The notes beneath the pieces were generated by a model that saw only the letters and a list, made by a program, of their open reading frames with translations, ran no database searches and had not been told where the DNA came from. Made by a program: the position numbers and the translations under genes. Below, in pieces: positions 35,778 to 44,197 of a DNA stretch of 64,000 nt. Numbering within the stretch: the stretch's first letter is position 1; every line of letters begins with the position of its first letter. Source of the stretch: Halohasta litorea (GTDB lineage Archaea; Halobacteriota; Halobacteria; Halobacteriales; Haloferacaceae); NCBI RefSeq assembly GCF_024494645.1, contig NZ_JANHDJ010000002.1, positions 186,001 to 250,000 of the forward strand, in the 5' to 3' direction.

Positions 35778-36836
35778 TCAGTGCTCACCCCTCCGGACTG
35801 GCTGCCAGACGCCGTCGGTGAGATCAAGCCACGTTACGACGACGACGTGCGGCGCGGTCACCACGGCAATGCCGACCAAATACACCGCGAAGAGATCCGG
35901 CCCGGAGCCTGGGTCGACGGGCACCGCCAGTGCCAGCCCGCCGAAGACGAGGAGTGCACCGACGGTCAGCGGCGTGGCCAGTCGACCGAACCGAGCGAGT
36001 GCGCTCCAGAGCTCACCCTCGTCGAGGCGGGCAGCCGCGGCATCATCGAGCAACAGCAGCCGCGTGATGTGGCGCACCGAGTGCCAACACGGGAAGAACA
36101 TCCCGATGGCGAGGATCGGCGGCACGACGAGGAAGTACGCGCTTAAAAAGACGAGCTCCCCGGAGTCGACCAGCCACGACTCGCGGCCCTCGCCGCTCCG
36201 ATAGCCGACGGCGAGCGAGGCGACGAGCAGCGTGGCGACGACCGCGGCAGCGGCCCCGCGACCCACCGGCGAAAAAACGGGATCGAGGGCGGCGAGATCG
36301 ACCGTCCCGAACAGCCCGACGAGCCGGGCGGCGACCCAGCGATACTCCTCGGGAAACGCCACGAGCGGAACCACCATCGGCAGCGCGCCGCGGGCGGCGA
36401 CCGTCAGTGCCCGCGCCGTCCGCGTCCGGAGGTGGGTCGGATCGACCAGTTCGACGAGCGGATGGAGCTCACCTTGGCCCCAGTGGAACCATGTGATGAG
36501 GATGAACAGGGCGAAGGCGGCGATGGGTGCAACAAACCAGATCATCGCGTACGCGAGGCCGACGAGGAGGTAGAGCCCCCCGACGATCGCCAGCCACCGC
36601 CGGGTCGGCGGCTCGTCGTAGGCCCACGGCAGCGTGAGGTGGTCGACCGCACCGTGCGGCAGGCCGAAGAGGACGATGCTCACGGCGAACGGCAGCAGTT
36701 GGACCTCTCGTGAGGGGGCTCCGAAGACGAGTACGGCAGCCGCGGTCGACGCGAGAGCGATCCACGGCCCGAGAAACGCGAGCCGGAAGACGGTTCGCTC
36801 CCGCGTCGACTCGTGGCTCCCCACTCGGCTGTTCAT
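35778..36836 (-). CDS. blh: Brp/Blh-family beta-carotene 15,15'-dioxygenase
   Basis: This 352-aa integral membrane protein cleaves beta-carotene to two retinals, the chromophore of rhodopsins. Conserved His motifs are visible: GLPHGAVDHL, WFHWGQGELH, CWHSVRHITRL and TAPHVVVVTWLDL. These supply the iron ligands in the family. ATG 36836 overlaps the crtY stop (ATGA), so both retinal-synthesis steps are coupled. No opsin gene is in the window. Confidence 0.93.
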   Translation of the reverse strand: MNSRVGSHESTRERTVFRLAFLGPWIALASTAAAVLVFGAPSREVQLLPFAVSIVLFGLPHGAVDHLTLPWAYDEPPTRRWLAIVGGLYLLVGLAYAMIWFVAPIAAFALFILITWFHWGQGELHPLVELVDPTHLRTRTARALTVAARGALPMVVPLVAFPEEYRWVAARLVGLFGTVDLAALDPVFSPVGRGAAAAVVATLLVASLAVGYRSGEGRESWLVDSGELVFLSAYFLVVPPILAIGMFFPCWHSVRHITRLLLLDDAAAARLDEGELWSALARFGRLATPLTVGALLVFGGLALAVPVDPGSGPDLFAVYLVGIAVVTAPHVVVVTWLDLTDGVWQPVRRGEH

Positions 36837-37570
36837 CCCGACCACTCTCTCCATCTATCGAGCAACCACCAGTAGAGCACCAACCCCTGGACGACGAAGA
36901 GGTTCGTCACGAGGAAGAAGACCGCCTCCTCGATCGGTAGACCGACGGGGGCGATACCGATGGTCGTCTCGGGGGCAATCGTCCACAGCCCCAGCGAGAT
37001 GGCCGTCCGATCGACGATCCACAGATAGACCGTCGGCAGTCCGACCGCCAGTGCAACCGCTCTGCGGGCTCCCCAGAGCTGTGTCCAGCCGAACCCCCAC
37101 TGGAGGGCGAGGATCGGCGCGGCCCACGCCAAAATTGCCCCGAGGTAGAACGTCGATTCACTGGGTAGCAACAGACCTCCCACGACACCGAGCCCGAGAC
37201 CCGTGCCGACGCCCATCGCGCGCTGGCGGGCCGACAGTGCGAGCGGTTGATCGGTCGGGATCGACAGTCGGCTGAGCCACAGTGCAGTCAGGATCGGTTG
37301 GAGGCCGAAAAATAGCACCTCACCGATCGGCACGTGCCAGAGTCGCCCGGCGACGACGCCCTCGCCGTAGCTCCAGACGCCGCGTTTGATGAGGTAGCTG
37401 TCCCACGGCAGCGTGTACACCACTGCCAGTGCCGTGATGATGGCAAGACCGCTGACGACGCCGCTTCGCCCGTGGTCGGTGGGGCGGAGCCACGCCAGCA
37501 GGGCCAGCCCCGCAATCGGTGGCAGCATGGCGACGGTATGGAACTGGAGGTAGGTTTCCGGTGGAATCAT
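36833..37570 (-). CDS. crtY: Lycopene beta-cyclase (CrtYcd-type)
   Basis: This 245-aa membrane protein has two tandem lycopene cyclase domains of about 100 residues each. Each carries the PIGE/PIEE-type motif: HVPIGEVLFFGLQP and GLPIEEAVFFLVTN. It converts lycopene to beta-carotene, which the downstream Blh cleaves. ATG 37570 is chosen over ATG 37579, which would add only MVR. Haloarchaea encode the two domains as one protein. Confidence 0.93.
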   Translation of the reverse strand: MIPPETYLQFHTVAMLPPIAGLALLAWLRPTDHGRSGVVSGLAIITALAVVYTLPWDSYLIKRGVWSYGEGVVAGRLWHVPIGEVLFFGLQPILTALWLSRLSIPTDQPLALSARQRAMGVGTGLGLGVVGGLLLPSESTFYLGAILAWAAPILALQWGFGWTQLWGARRAVALAVGLPTVYLWIVDRTAISLGLWTIAPETTIGIAPVGLPIEEAVFFLVTNLFVVQGLVLYWWLLDRWREWSG

Positions 37571-37746
37571 GCGAACCACGCTGCAAGGGCCCCGCTGGCA
37601 CTTCCAGTCGATGTCGACCGTAGATGGTGAACGAATATACCGGTTCGGTCTCCTGGTGGTAACGATCGCTCAGCAGTACTTCCAGTTTATAATCGTATCG
37701 ACGAAGGGAAAACGGTCCCTGGAGAGATGAGAACGAAGTCGGCGAT

Positions 37747-37911
37747 CTACCGCGACAGCGTGACAATCAGATCGGTCGCAATCCAGCCGTCACAGTTGCC
37801 CTCTTCGGTGAATACGGTTCGATCCGGGGTGGATTTGAGCGCGGAGATACAGGGCCCGCTCTCGGTCTCCTCGTCCCCCCGACGCGGCTCGCGTGTGTCC
37901 GTTACTTCCAT
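37747..37911 (-). CDS. Small haloarchaeal protein (54 aa)
   Basis: The frame from CAT 37909-37911 to CTA 37747-37749 encodes 54 aa. It has an acidic N-terminal half and a conserved-looking end, RTVFTEEGNCDGWIATDLIV. I recall many haloarchaeal mini-proteins with the same DGWIATD ending (possibly DUF7331), but I cannot confirm the family. A DtxR-like palindrome lies 9 nt before its start codon. Confidence 0.68.
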   Translation of the reverse strand: MEVTDTREPRRGDEETESGPCISALKSTPDRTVFTEEGNCDGWIATDLIVTLSR

Positions 37912-37919
37912 GTCACGAG

Positions 37920-37933
37920 TTAGGCGGGCCTAA
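37920..37933. promoter_or_regulatory. DtxR/IdeR-like palindrome
   Basis: TTAGGC-GG-GCCTAA is a perfect 6+6 inverted repeat. A second half-like sequence, TTGGCCTAAG, is at 37951-37960. Metal-dependent DtxR-family repressors (SirR/Idr in haloarchaea) bind TTAGG-N-CCTAA-type sites. It sits in the divergent promoter of the 54-aa ORF and the coiled-coil gene. Binding is inferred from motif similarity. Confidence 0.45.
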
Positions 37934-38060
37934 ACTCATATAGGTTTTGGTTGGCCTAAGACGGATCGGGCTTGTGGGTCGACTGCTGGGCTGGGTGCTC
38001 GGTCGCGATAGCGTCGAACGTTACCACACCCTTATTCTCCCCGCGGTCCAACAGGCGGCT

Positions 38061-38840
38061 ATGAGCCCTTCTCGTGATCGGCCGCGGGACCGCGACGAGC
38101 TGGAGGAGCGTCTCGACGAGTTGGAGTCGACACTCACTGAGCTCCGTCAGGAACTCCGGTCGGAGCGCCGCCGTGGCCCACCCAAACCACCGAGTCTCGG
38201 CGAGCTGCTCCGGTTTACCGAGCAGTATACGATTCCGACCGTGATTGCCCTGTTGGAGGCGACCGTCCAGTCGCTCGAACTGCTCCGCCGGACCCTCCGG
38301 CTGGCCGACCCCGAACGGGCCGTCCGCGAGGAAAGCGAGGCCGCCCGCAGCCGACTCGATCGGGTCGGTGCCGAAGCCGGAACCCAGCTGGCGGGAGCCC
38401 TCTCGGAGCTTCGGACCGCGCTCTCTGAGGCCGACCTCCCCGAGAATCCCGAATCGCGTCGACTGATCGAAGACGCCCGTAATCTGACCGGCGAGATCGA
38501 AACTCGGCTCCAGGATGCCGAAGGAACGGTCCGCGAGCAGCGCGACCGGGAGCGCCGAACCGAGACCGGTCGGCAGGACGACGACTCGACCTCTCGGGAC
38601 CGTGGCGTGATGATCGACGTGACAGATGCGGCCGCCGACGGGCAGGACGAGCAGTCGGCTGACGATGCTGCGGCTGATGACGAGCCACCAGAGGTCGACG
38701 TCGAATCCGAACTCGAATCGATCAAAGACGAACTCGACCGCTCACAGCAGGCCCTCGACGAGGCCGACAAGCCTGATGCTGACACGTCGCCGGACTCACA
38801 ACAATCGGACGAGGACACGGACGAACCCGAAAACGAGTAA
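38061..38840 (+). CDS. Coiled-coil acidic protein, unknown function
   Basis: This 259-aa hydrophilic protein has an N-terminal coiled coil (DELEERLDELESTLTELRQEL) and a central conserved-looking segment (SLGELLRFTEQYTIPTVIALLEATVQSLELLRRTLRL) that could lie along the membrane. A second helical region and a very acidic low-complexity tail follow (about 200-259). ATG 38061 is chosen; the longer frame to 37947 runs into the promoter palindrome. Haloarchaea carry similar uncharacterised proteins. Confidence 0.75.
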   Translation: MSPSRDRPRDRDELEERLDELESTLTELRQELRSERRRGPPKPPSLGELLRFTEQYTIPTVIALLEATVQSLELLRRTLRLADPERAVREESEAARSRLDRVGAEAGTQLAGALSELRTALSEADLPENPESRRLIEDARNLTGEIETRLQDAEGTVREQRDRERRTETGRQDDDSTSRDRGVMIDVTDAAADGQDEQSADDAAADDEPPEVDVESELESIKDELDRSQQALDEADKPDADTSPDSQQSDEDTDEPENE

Positions 38841-38857
38841 TTATATTTAATTTTCCC

Positions 38858-38875
38858 TTAATTATATATAATTAA
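38858..38875. terminator. 18-bp AT palindrome between convergent genes
   Basis: TTAATTATA-TATAATTAA is a perfect 18-bp palindrome in a 94-bp AT-rich gap between the coiled-coil gene and the DUF35 gene. It is preceded by the T-rich run TTTAATTTTCCC. It probably acts as a bidirectional termination region. Confidence 0.45.
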
Positions 38876-38934
38876 AACACGTCAGAGAGATATTCTACCG
38901 TGTGCAATCGGCCCGAACCACGACCGGAGAGTGG

Positions 38935-39315
38935 CTACTCGACGGGCTGGAACCGGTAGCCGTCCCATGCTTGACTCTCGGGTTCGCGGATTCCGGCCCC
39001 CGGTTCACGGAGTTCTTCGGCGTAGATCGCCTCGACCGTCTCGCCGATTTCAACCTCGTCGGTTGTCAGCTGGCCAATCGCTCGGACCGGCTCGCCCTCG
39101 ACATCGAACTCGACGATGCCGAGATGGTTGGGCTGACGAACCCCTGGCGGGGTCGCCGTCGAGGAGGTCCACGTAATCAGCGTCGCCGTGTACTCGCTGA
39201 GGTCGACCGTCCCGACCGGCTCGTTGCCGTCCGGTCCGACCGGATGGGCCGGGTAGAGAATGCTGCCATCGGGATATCGCGCTGCTTCCATTGCTGGTTG
39301 GTTTTCGTCGCTCAT
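38935..39315 (-). CDS. DUF35-type OB-fold protein without zinc-ribbon cysteines
   Basis: This 126-aa protein matches the OB-fold half of DUF35 acyl-CoA-associated proteins: YTATLITWTSSTATPPGVRQPNHLGIVEFDVEGEPVRAIGQL in alternating strands. Such proteins bind thiolase and bridge acyl-CoA transfer. It has no cysteine at all, so the usual rubredoxin-like zinc ribbon is absent. It overlaps the thiolase gene by ATGA and is made after it. Confidence 0.8.
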   Translation of the reverse strand: MSDENQPAMEAARYPDGSILYPAHPVGPDGNEPVGTVDLSEYTATLITWTSSTATPPGVRQPNHLGIVEFDVEGEPVRAIGQLTTDEVEIGETVEAIYAEELREPGAGIREPESQAWDGYRFQPVE

Positions 39316-40466
39316 TGGCTTGCCTCCAGGATCGTCGTAATCACACAGTTGCCGAAGCCACCCACGTTACAGGCCAGTCCGGTGTCGGCCTCGACCTGTC
39401 GCGGCCCGGCGGTGCCCATGAGCTGCTGATACACCTCGTAGATCTGGGCGACGCCGCTCGCGCCGAGCGGGTGGCCCTTCGATTTCAGGCCGCCCGAGGT
39501 GTTGATCGGCAGCTCGCCGTCCCGATCCGTAACTCCCTCCTCGACGGCCTTCCAGCCCTCTCCCTGCTCGAAGAAGCCCAGCCCCTCCGACTGGAGAAAC
39601 TCCAGGATCGTGAACATATCGTGAAGCTCCGCCATATCGATATCGTCGGGCCCGAGTCCGGCCATCTCGTAGGCGTCCTCGCCGGAGTCAACCACGCCGC
39701 CCATCACGGTCGGATCGGCCCGCTCGTGAACGACGTGGGTGTCGGTCGCCCCGCCGATACCGGCGATGGTGACGTAGTCGTCGGTGTACTCTTTGGCAAC
39801 TGATTCGGGGCATAGCATGAGCGCCGCCGAACCATCCGTAATGGGACAGAAGTCGTACAGTCGCAGTGGGTCGGCGATGATCGGCGACTCCATGACGGTT
39901 TCGAGGTCGACTTCCTTCTGGAACTGGGCGTGAGGGTTGTCGACGCCGTTTTTGTGGTTTTTCACGGCGACCTTGGCGAGACTCTCCCGCGGAGCGTCGT
40001 GGACGTGGAGATACCGCCGGGCAGTGAGTCCGGCGAACGACGGGAGCGTGACGCCGTGTTTGTACTCCGCGGGATGCGTGAGGGAAGCGATCACGTCGGT
40101 CGCCTCCGCCGTGGTTCGGTGGGTCATCTTCTCGCCGCCGACCAACATTGTGAGGTCGCTGGCTCCGGAAGCGACCGACTGCCAGGCGCTGTAGACGCCC
40201 GCGCCGCCCGAGGAGCTGGTCTGGTCGATCCGGGCGGTGTAGGCCGGGATCGCGTTCAGATCGTGGGCGACCGCGTTGGCGATCCCCGTCTGGCCTTCGA
40301 ACTCGCCGCTCGCCATGTTCGACACGTAGAGATGATCGACCTCGGAGCCCTCGACACCAGCGTCGTCCAGACAGGCTTGCCCGGCCTCCGCGAGCAGTTC
40401 GCGGATCCAGGAGTCCCGCTGGCCGAACTGGGTCATCGATGCCCCGATGATCGCTACACGTTCCAT
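39312..40466 (-). CDS. Thiolase-family protein with Ser in place of nucleophilic Cys
   Basis: This 384-aa thiolase fold starts MERVAIIGASMTQFGQRD and keeps the later motifs MAELHDMFTILE, NTSGGLKSKGHPLGASG and CNVGGFGNCVITTILE. Where archaeal acetyl-CoA acetyltransferases have a Cys in a C-x-S-G-G segment, this protein reads RIDQTSSSGGAGVY, with serines. The distal Cys and the His of GHPLG remain. It may be a non-catalytic or altered acyl-CoA enzyme acting with the coupled DUF35 protein. No HMG-CoA synthase gene is present. Confidence 0.85.
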   Translation of the reverse strand: MERVAIIGASMTQFGQRDSWIRELLAEAGQACLDDAGVEGSEVDHLYVSNMASGEFEGQTGIANAVAHDLNAIPAYTARIDQTSSSGGAGVYSAWQSVASGASDLTMLVGGEKMTHRTTAEATDVIASLTHPAEYKHGVTLPSFAGLTARRYLHVHDAPRESLAKVAVKNHKNGVDNPHAQFQKEVDLETVMESPIIADPLRLYDFCPITDGSAALMLCPESVAKEYTDDYVTIAGIGGATDTHVVHERADPTVMGGVVDSGEDAYEMAGLGPDDIDMAELHDMFTILEFLQSEGLGFFEQGEGWKAVEEGVTDRDGELPINTSGGLKSKGHPLGASGVAQIYEVYQQLMGTAGPRQVEADTGLACNVGGFGNCVITTILEASQ

Positions 40467-40567
40467 ATGCCCCCTGCCTACGGCCAGCCGCTTACCGATT
40501 TCCCTTTGTCGAGCACCCCGCGATCGGTCTCGGGTGATTTAATGTTCCGTCGACCGAACGGGCCGAT

Positions 40568-40981
40568 ATGGAACGCGAACGGATCGCCCCCTATATCGGG
40601 GCTGTCGGCTGTCTCGTCCTCGCAGTCGTGTTGTCGGCTCCCTACTTCGCGATTACCACACAAACACAGCTCTTGGGCGACTACTACAGTGCCGGTCCCC
40701 TCGGGGTCATCGGCGCGATCTTTCTCGCCACGCTCGGCGTCGTGATCTTCCTCTCCAGTGTCCGTGGCCGGGCCGACCCCGAACTCGTTGCCGGGATCAT
40801 GCTTGTCGTCGGCGTGGCGATCTTCGGGATCACGGCGCTCTGGGCGGTTTCGATCGACTCGGTCGTACTGTTCAGTTTCCCCTCGAACGCCTCCTGGATC
40901 GAGTACCATCGCTGGGTGAGTCTCGCGGTTAGCGGCGTCGTCGCTGCTGCGGCCGGGATCTATGCGGCTGCCGTCTACTGA
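40568..40981 (+). CDS. Four-helix membrane protein, unknown function
   Basis: This 137-aa protein has hydrophobic helices at about residues 8-28, 42-63, 72-94 and 113-135, with short polar loops (SSVRGRADPELV). The N-terminus is MERERIAPYIGAVG. No catalytic or binding motif is seen. It looks like one of the haloarchaeal-specific 4TM families. It diverges from the thiolase gene. Confidence 0.75.
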   Translation: MERERIAPYIGAVGCLVLAVVLSAPYFAITTQTQLLGDYYSAGPLGVIGAIFLATLGVVIFLSSVRGRADPELVAGIMLVVGVAIFGITALWAVSIDSVVLFSFPSNASWIEYHRWVSLAVSGVVAAAAGIYAAAVY

Positions 40982-41053
40982 TTTTTCGCCCCCGTTTGCT
41001 CGACCGCTTCGACTGAGACGAAAGGCCCTTAAGGTCGACTGGTCTACCTATGG

Positions 41054-41362
41054 ATGGACTAGGTCGGGCAGTTAGGCCCTGCCCCTCGCCCGTGAGACAG
41101 TCTTCAGCGGGGACCGAACGCCGAGTGCGTCGGGTCGAACCGACGCAGGCCTCGGACGCCAACGTCGAAACCTCGTCCACCGGGGACAGTGGTCCGGTGT
41201 CGACACCCGCAGGGGTGTTGGACGCCGGTTTACCGGCGGTAGTGGGTCAGGCGCGGAAGCGAGCAGCCCACCGCTGGACACCCGTCGCTCGTTGGATCGC
41301 GGGGTGGAGGAGGCACCCGAGATTCCCTGTGTCCGGAACGCCCGGCAACCTCGGTCTCGTCC
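41054..41362 (+). ncRNA. ffs: Signal recognition particle (7S) RNA
   Basis: A GC-rich, highly paired sequence of about 305 nt has the invariant SRP54-binding helix 8: GTCAGG-CGC-GGAA-GCGAGCAG within 41245-41267, where GGAA 41255-41258 is the tetraloop. Just upstream, GCCGG-TTTA-CCGGC (41223-41236) is the helix 6 hairpin bound by SRP19. The 5' part, GGGCAGTTAGGCCCTGCCC, fits the Alu domain. A TATA-like CCCTTAAGG at 41027-41035 lies about 25 bp before the proposed 5' end. Ends are approximate by 10 nt. Confidence 0.9.
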
Positions 41363-41433
41363 GCCATTCATACCTGTTTTATAAACGGAAAGCGACCGCT
41401 CTCGAGCGGGCGACTCGGCGGAGAAACGCGACG

Positions 41434-42927
41434 TTATTGCTCGTTTTCGTACAGGTGGCCGCCAGCGGGCATCTCTACTCGAACATAGGGTTTCTCGTCG
41501 ATCGGGTTGAGCAGCGCCGTCGAGCCGACGTTGCCGGTCGGCGACTTCCGGAGCGTCAGATACCGCATCCCCTCGCTTTGTTGGGTGGTTTCGATGATCT
41601 GCTCGGCTGAATCCCGGTAGAACGCGGCGATCGAATCGTCGACGACCTCCGGGTTCAACAGGTGGACGAGCAGTTCTGAATCCTCCAGGAAGCGCAACTC
41701 CTCGTCGTACCGCAACGTTCGGGCGGTCTCGGCCCCCAGCGTGTGGGCCATCACCGTCGCGCCCTCGATCGTGATCCAGTCGTCGCACTGTCGGTCGATC
41801 GCCTCGAAGTGCCCTCTGGCCTCGGCGACCGTCGTCGCCTGTGGGAAGACGTTGGAGCGAGTGGTGTCCCAGCTGCCGATCTGGTCGATCACGAACAGCG
41901 CGTCGTTGTCGAACAGTGCCGACAGCGAGAGTCCAAAGCGGTCGAGCAGCGCTTCGAGGCGGTGTTCCCGGAGTTCGAGCGTGGGGACCAGTGCGACTGC
42001 CTTCCCCTCGTCGGTGACCCGGTCGACGAGCCCGCCGACAAGTTCGGTGAGGTTCGTCCGGCTGTCGTGGGTCAGAAGCGTCCCCGCACCACGAACCAGC
42101 CCGCCGCCGGTCAGCGCGTCGAGGCCGTCGATCCCCGTCGGGGCCAGTCGCTCTTCGGGCAGCGTCGTCAGGTGGTTCCGCTGCCGGGGCGCGGTCCCGA
42201 GCCTGTCGTCGCGGATCGTGAGTTCGACCCGCCTGCGGTCGTGGTCGACGCCGCGCATCTTCGGCACCGAGAGGAACCGCCGGGGGTTGTTCTCGACGGT
42301 GTCGGTTTCGAGCTGGATCACGCCGTGGGCGGTGAACTGCAGCACGTCGCCCCGTTTGTGGCCGGGGTAATCCTCTGCCGTGAAGACGGTCGTCGCCTCG
42401 ATCTCATCGGTGAAAAACCGGATCAGATCGAAGACGAGCCGCCGGTAGCGCTCGATGTCTTCGGTGATGACCGCCAGCCCGGAGGTGCTGTCGAAGACGA
42501 CTCGATCACACGGCGCGTACTTGTGGAGATGGTCCTCGATGTATGACCCCGTGAAGGGGGCATCGAACCCCCGGTCAAGCCGCTCGTTGTCCTCCTGTGT
42601 CTGGAGCGTGTAGGTGTCGTTGTCCTCGATCGTCTCCCCGCGACGGGCGTGGATCGTCGCGTAGCCGAGGTTCTCGTGATCGAGATCGAAATTGAACCCC
42701 GAAAACGCATCCTGGAGCTCCTCGACAGTCTGTTCGGTGCTGACGTAGAGACACCGCTCCCCCTCGGCGAGCCCCGCCTGCAGGAACTGCATACCCAGCG
42801 TCGATTTCCCGGTTCCTGGACCGCCCGTAATGAGTGTCGCCCTGTTTCGCGGGAGGCCACCGCCCAACATCCCGTCGAGTACGTCGACGCCCGTCGATGC
42901 GGGCTCCGTGGGAGTACGTGTCATCAA
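41434..42927 (-). CDS. KaiC/RadA-like double-domain ATPase
   Basis: This 497-aa protein has two RecA-fold halves, as in KaiC. The first has an intact Walker A (GGPGTGKST, residues 35-43), the STEQTVEEL segment with a catalytic-type glutamate, and the Walker B strand DRVVFDSTSG. The second starts near residue 265 (GIDGLDALTGGGLVRGAGTLLTHDSRTNL), where the Walker A is degraded. Such haloarchaeal proteins are described as circadian-clock-like or HTR-like regulators. No kaiA or kaiB gene is nearby. An inverted repeat overlaps its promoter. Confidence 0.87.
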   Translation of the reverse strand: MMTRTPTEPASTGVDVLDGMLGGGLPRNRATLITGGPGTGKSTLGMQFLQAGLAEGERCLYVSTEQTVEELQDAFSGFNFDLDHENLGYATIHARRGETIEDNDTYTLQTQEDNERLDRGFDAPFTGSYIEDHLHKYAPCDRVVFDSTSGLAVITEDIERYRRLVFDLIRFFTDEIEATTVFTAEDYPGHKRGDVLQFTAHGVIQLETDTVENNPRRFLSVPKMRGVDHDRRRVELTIRDDRLGTAPRQRNHLTTLPEERLAPTGIDGLDALTGGGLVRGAGTLLTHDSRTNLTELVGGLVDRVTDEGKAVALVPTLELREHRLEALLDRFGLSLSALFDNDALFVIDQIGSWDTTRSNVFPQATTVAEARGHFEAIDRQCDDWITIEGATVMAHTLGAETARTLRYDEELRFLEDSELLVHLLNPEVVDDSIAAFYRDSAEQIIETTQQSEGMRYLTLRKSPTGNVGSTALLNPIDEKPYVRVEMPAGGHLYENEQ

Positions 42928-42962
42928 GTTAGTGACCGACTAACACGACAACTGTATAAATA
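42928..42962 (-). promoter_or_regulatory. Promoter with inverted-repeat operator of the KaiC-like gene
   Basis: On the minus strand TATTTATACAG (about 42952-42962) is a good haloarchaeal TATA box 25-35 bp before the ATG at 42927. Between the two lies GTTAGT-GACCG-ACTAAC (42928-42944), a 6+6 inverted repeat at the expected transcription start. This layout fits a repressor site. Confidence 0.45.
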
Positions 42963-43036
42963 CTTTCTATCTATCAAACAGGTAGTGATGACCGATCGAC
43001 CGACAACTTCGATTATCCGGGGTCCGTAGCACGAAT

Positions 43037-43315
43037 ATGACCGACGACGCGACTCACTCGGCCCACGAGATCGATGCGACCTACACCGAGACCGACGGCG
43101 AGCGCCAACTCAGGTTCGACCGCGATGGGCGGACTGCCGTCGTTGCCCAGAACATCGATGGCTACGCGATGGTGGCCGTTCGGCCTGCCGTCGGAGGGAC
43201 CGAACTCGAACGCTACTACGGGTTCGATATGGCGCTGGATCACGCCGCCGAGTTGCTGAACGTCGACCCTGCTGCTCTCCCGATTCCCGACGAGGCAACT
43301 GACATGGGGATGTGA
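43037..43315 (+). CDS. Small acidic haloarchaeal protein, unknown function
   Basis: This 92-aa protein begins MTDDATHSAHEIDATYTETD, with strands QLRFDRDGRTAVVAQNIDGYAMVAVRP and a helical end (DMALDHAAELLNVDPAALP). The even, acidic, codon-biased sequence supports a real gene. It diverges from the KaiC-like gene and converges on pssA. No motif is known to me. Confidence 0.75.
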   Translation: MTDDATHSAHEIDATYTETDGERQLRFDRDGRTAVVAQNIDGYAMVAVRPAVGGTELERYYGFDMALDHAAELLNVDPAALPIPDEATDMGM

Positions 43316-43327
43316 GTGCGGTAGTGG

Positions 43328-44071
43328 CTACGCGCCGCGAAACAGGTATCTGAGTCGATCGCTGTCTAGCCCGTCCTGCCAGTAGAACCGCGGGGCGAGC
43401 GTGAGATAGCCGAGTGCCAAAAACAGCAACGCAAAGGCGAACACGCGGCCGGATCTCCCCGCCAAGAGCACCGTCAGCCCCTGGACGATCCCCATTACGG
43501 CAGCGTCCTGGGCGTGGAGATCCGGATAGGTGATCGTCGAGACCATCAACACGGCGAGCACGCCGACCAACGGGACGAGGACTTCGGGGGCCGTGTACCC
43601 TGCGAGGACCGCCGACGAGAGGATCGTCGCCGCCAGCGTCGTCTGGACGCCCTCGGTTTCGTCGATTTCGGTGTCGTAGGCCGTATACAGCCCGAGCCGA
43701 GTGACCGCCATCGCCACGAACAGCGCCGGAACGAGAAACCCCGCACAGAAGACTACGGGATCGTCAAGCAGCATCGCGGGGTCGGCGGCTGGCATCCACT
43801 GCTCGATGACAACGGCGACCACCAACACGGCGGGGGCGACGCCGAAGGAAGCCACGTCGGCCAGCGAGTCGAGATACGGCCCGACCGGCGTCCCGCCGCG
43901 GTAGCGGGCGACCACCCCGTCGAGTGCGTCGGCCATCGCACCCAGCAGGATGAGACGGGCGGCGAGGCCGATGTCGACCAGCGCGACGGCCGCGGCTAGA
44001 AAGCCGAGGGCGGCGTTGGCGATCGTGACCGTATCGGCCAGTCCCAGTCGGCCGACGAACCGCGGTTGCAT
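43328..44071 (-). CDS. pssA: CDP-alcohol phosphatidyltransferase (archaetidylserine synthase)
   Basis: This 247-aa polytopic membrane protein has the full signature D-x2-DG-x2-AR-x8-G-x3-D-x3-D, read as DALDGVVAR then GPYLDSLAD. The last two Asp coordinate metal and the CDP-lipid. It probably joins serine to CDP-archaeol. In haloarchaea this type is needed for archaeosortase-dependent lipid anchoring of surface proteins, as known from Haloferax. The start ATG 44071 gives the standard N-terminus. Confidence 0.85.
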   Translation of the reverse strand: MQPRFVGRLGLADTVTIANAALGFLAAAVALVDIGLAARLILLGAMADALDGVVARYRGGTPVGPYLDSLADVASFGVAPAVLVVAVVIEQWMPAADPAMLLDDPVVFCAGFLVPALFVAMAVTRLGLYTAYDTEIDETEGVQTTLAATILSSAVLAGYTAPEVLVPLVGVLAVLMVSTITYPDLHAQDAAVMGIVQGLTVLLAGRSGRVFAFALLFLALGYLTLAPRFYWQDGLDSDRLRYLFRGA

Positions 44072-44197
44072 AGTTCTCGGTCGGAGGGGGGCGGTTTACG
44101 CTTTTATGTTCTCCGACTCGCTGCCGCGGTCGGCGGTCCGGCTGGCAGCTATCGGCGAAACCGCAGGCCTATATGCCGCAGTTGCCTACTGAAACGT

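Noticed and set aside
37727-37933. 68-codon plus-strand frame
   Set aside because: It is the reverse of the 54-aa ORF ending DGWIATD, which has more protein-like character.
41050-41610. 186-codon open frame
   Set aside because: It covers the SRP RNA and the 3' end of the KaiC-like gene; it is Arg-rich without any fold signature.
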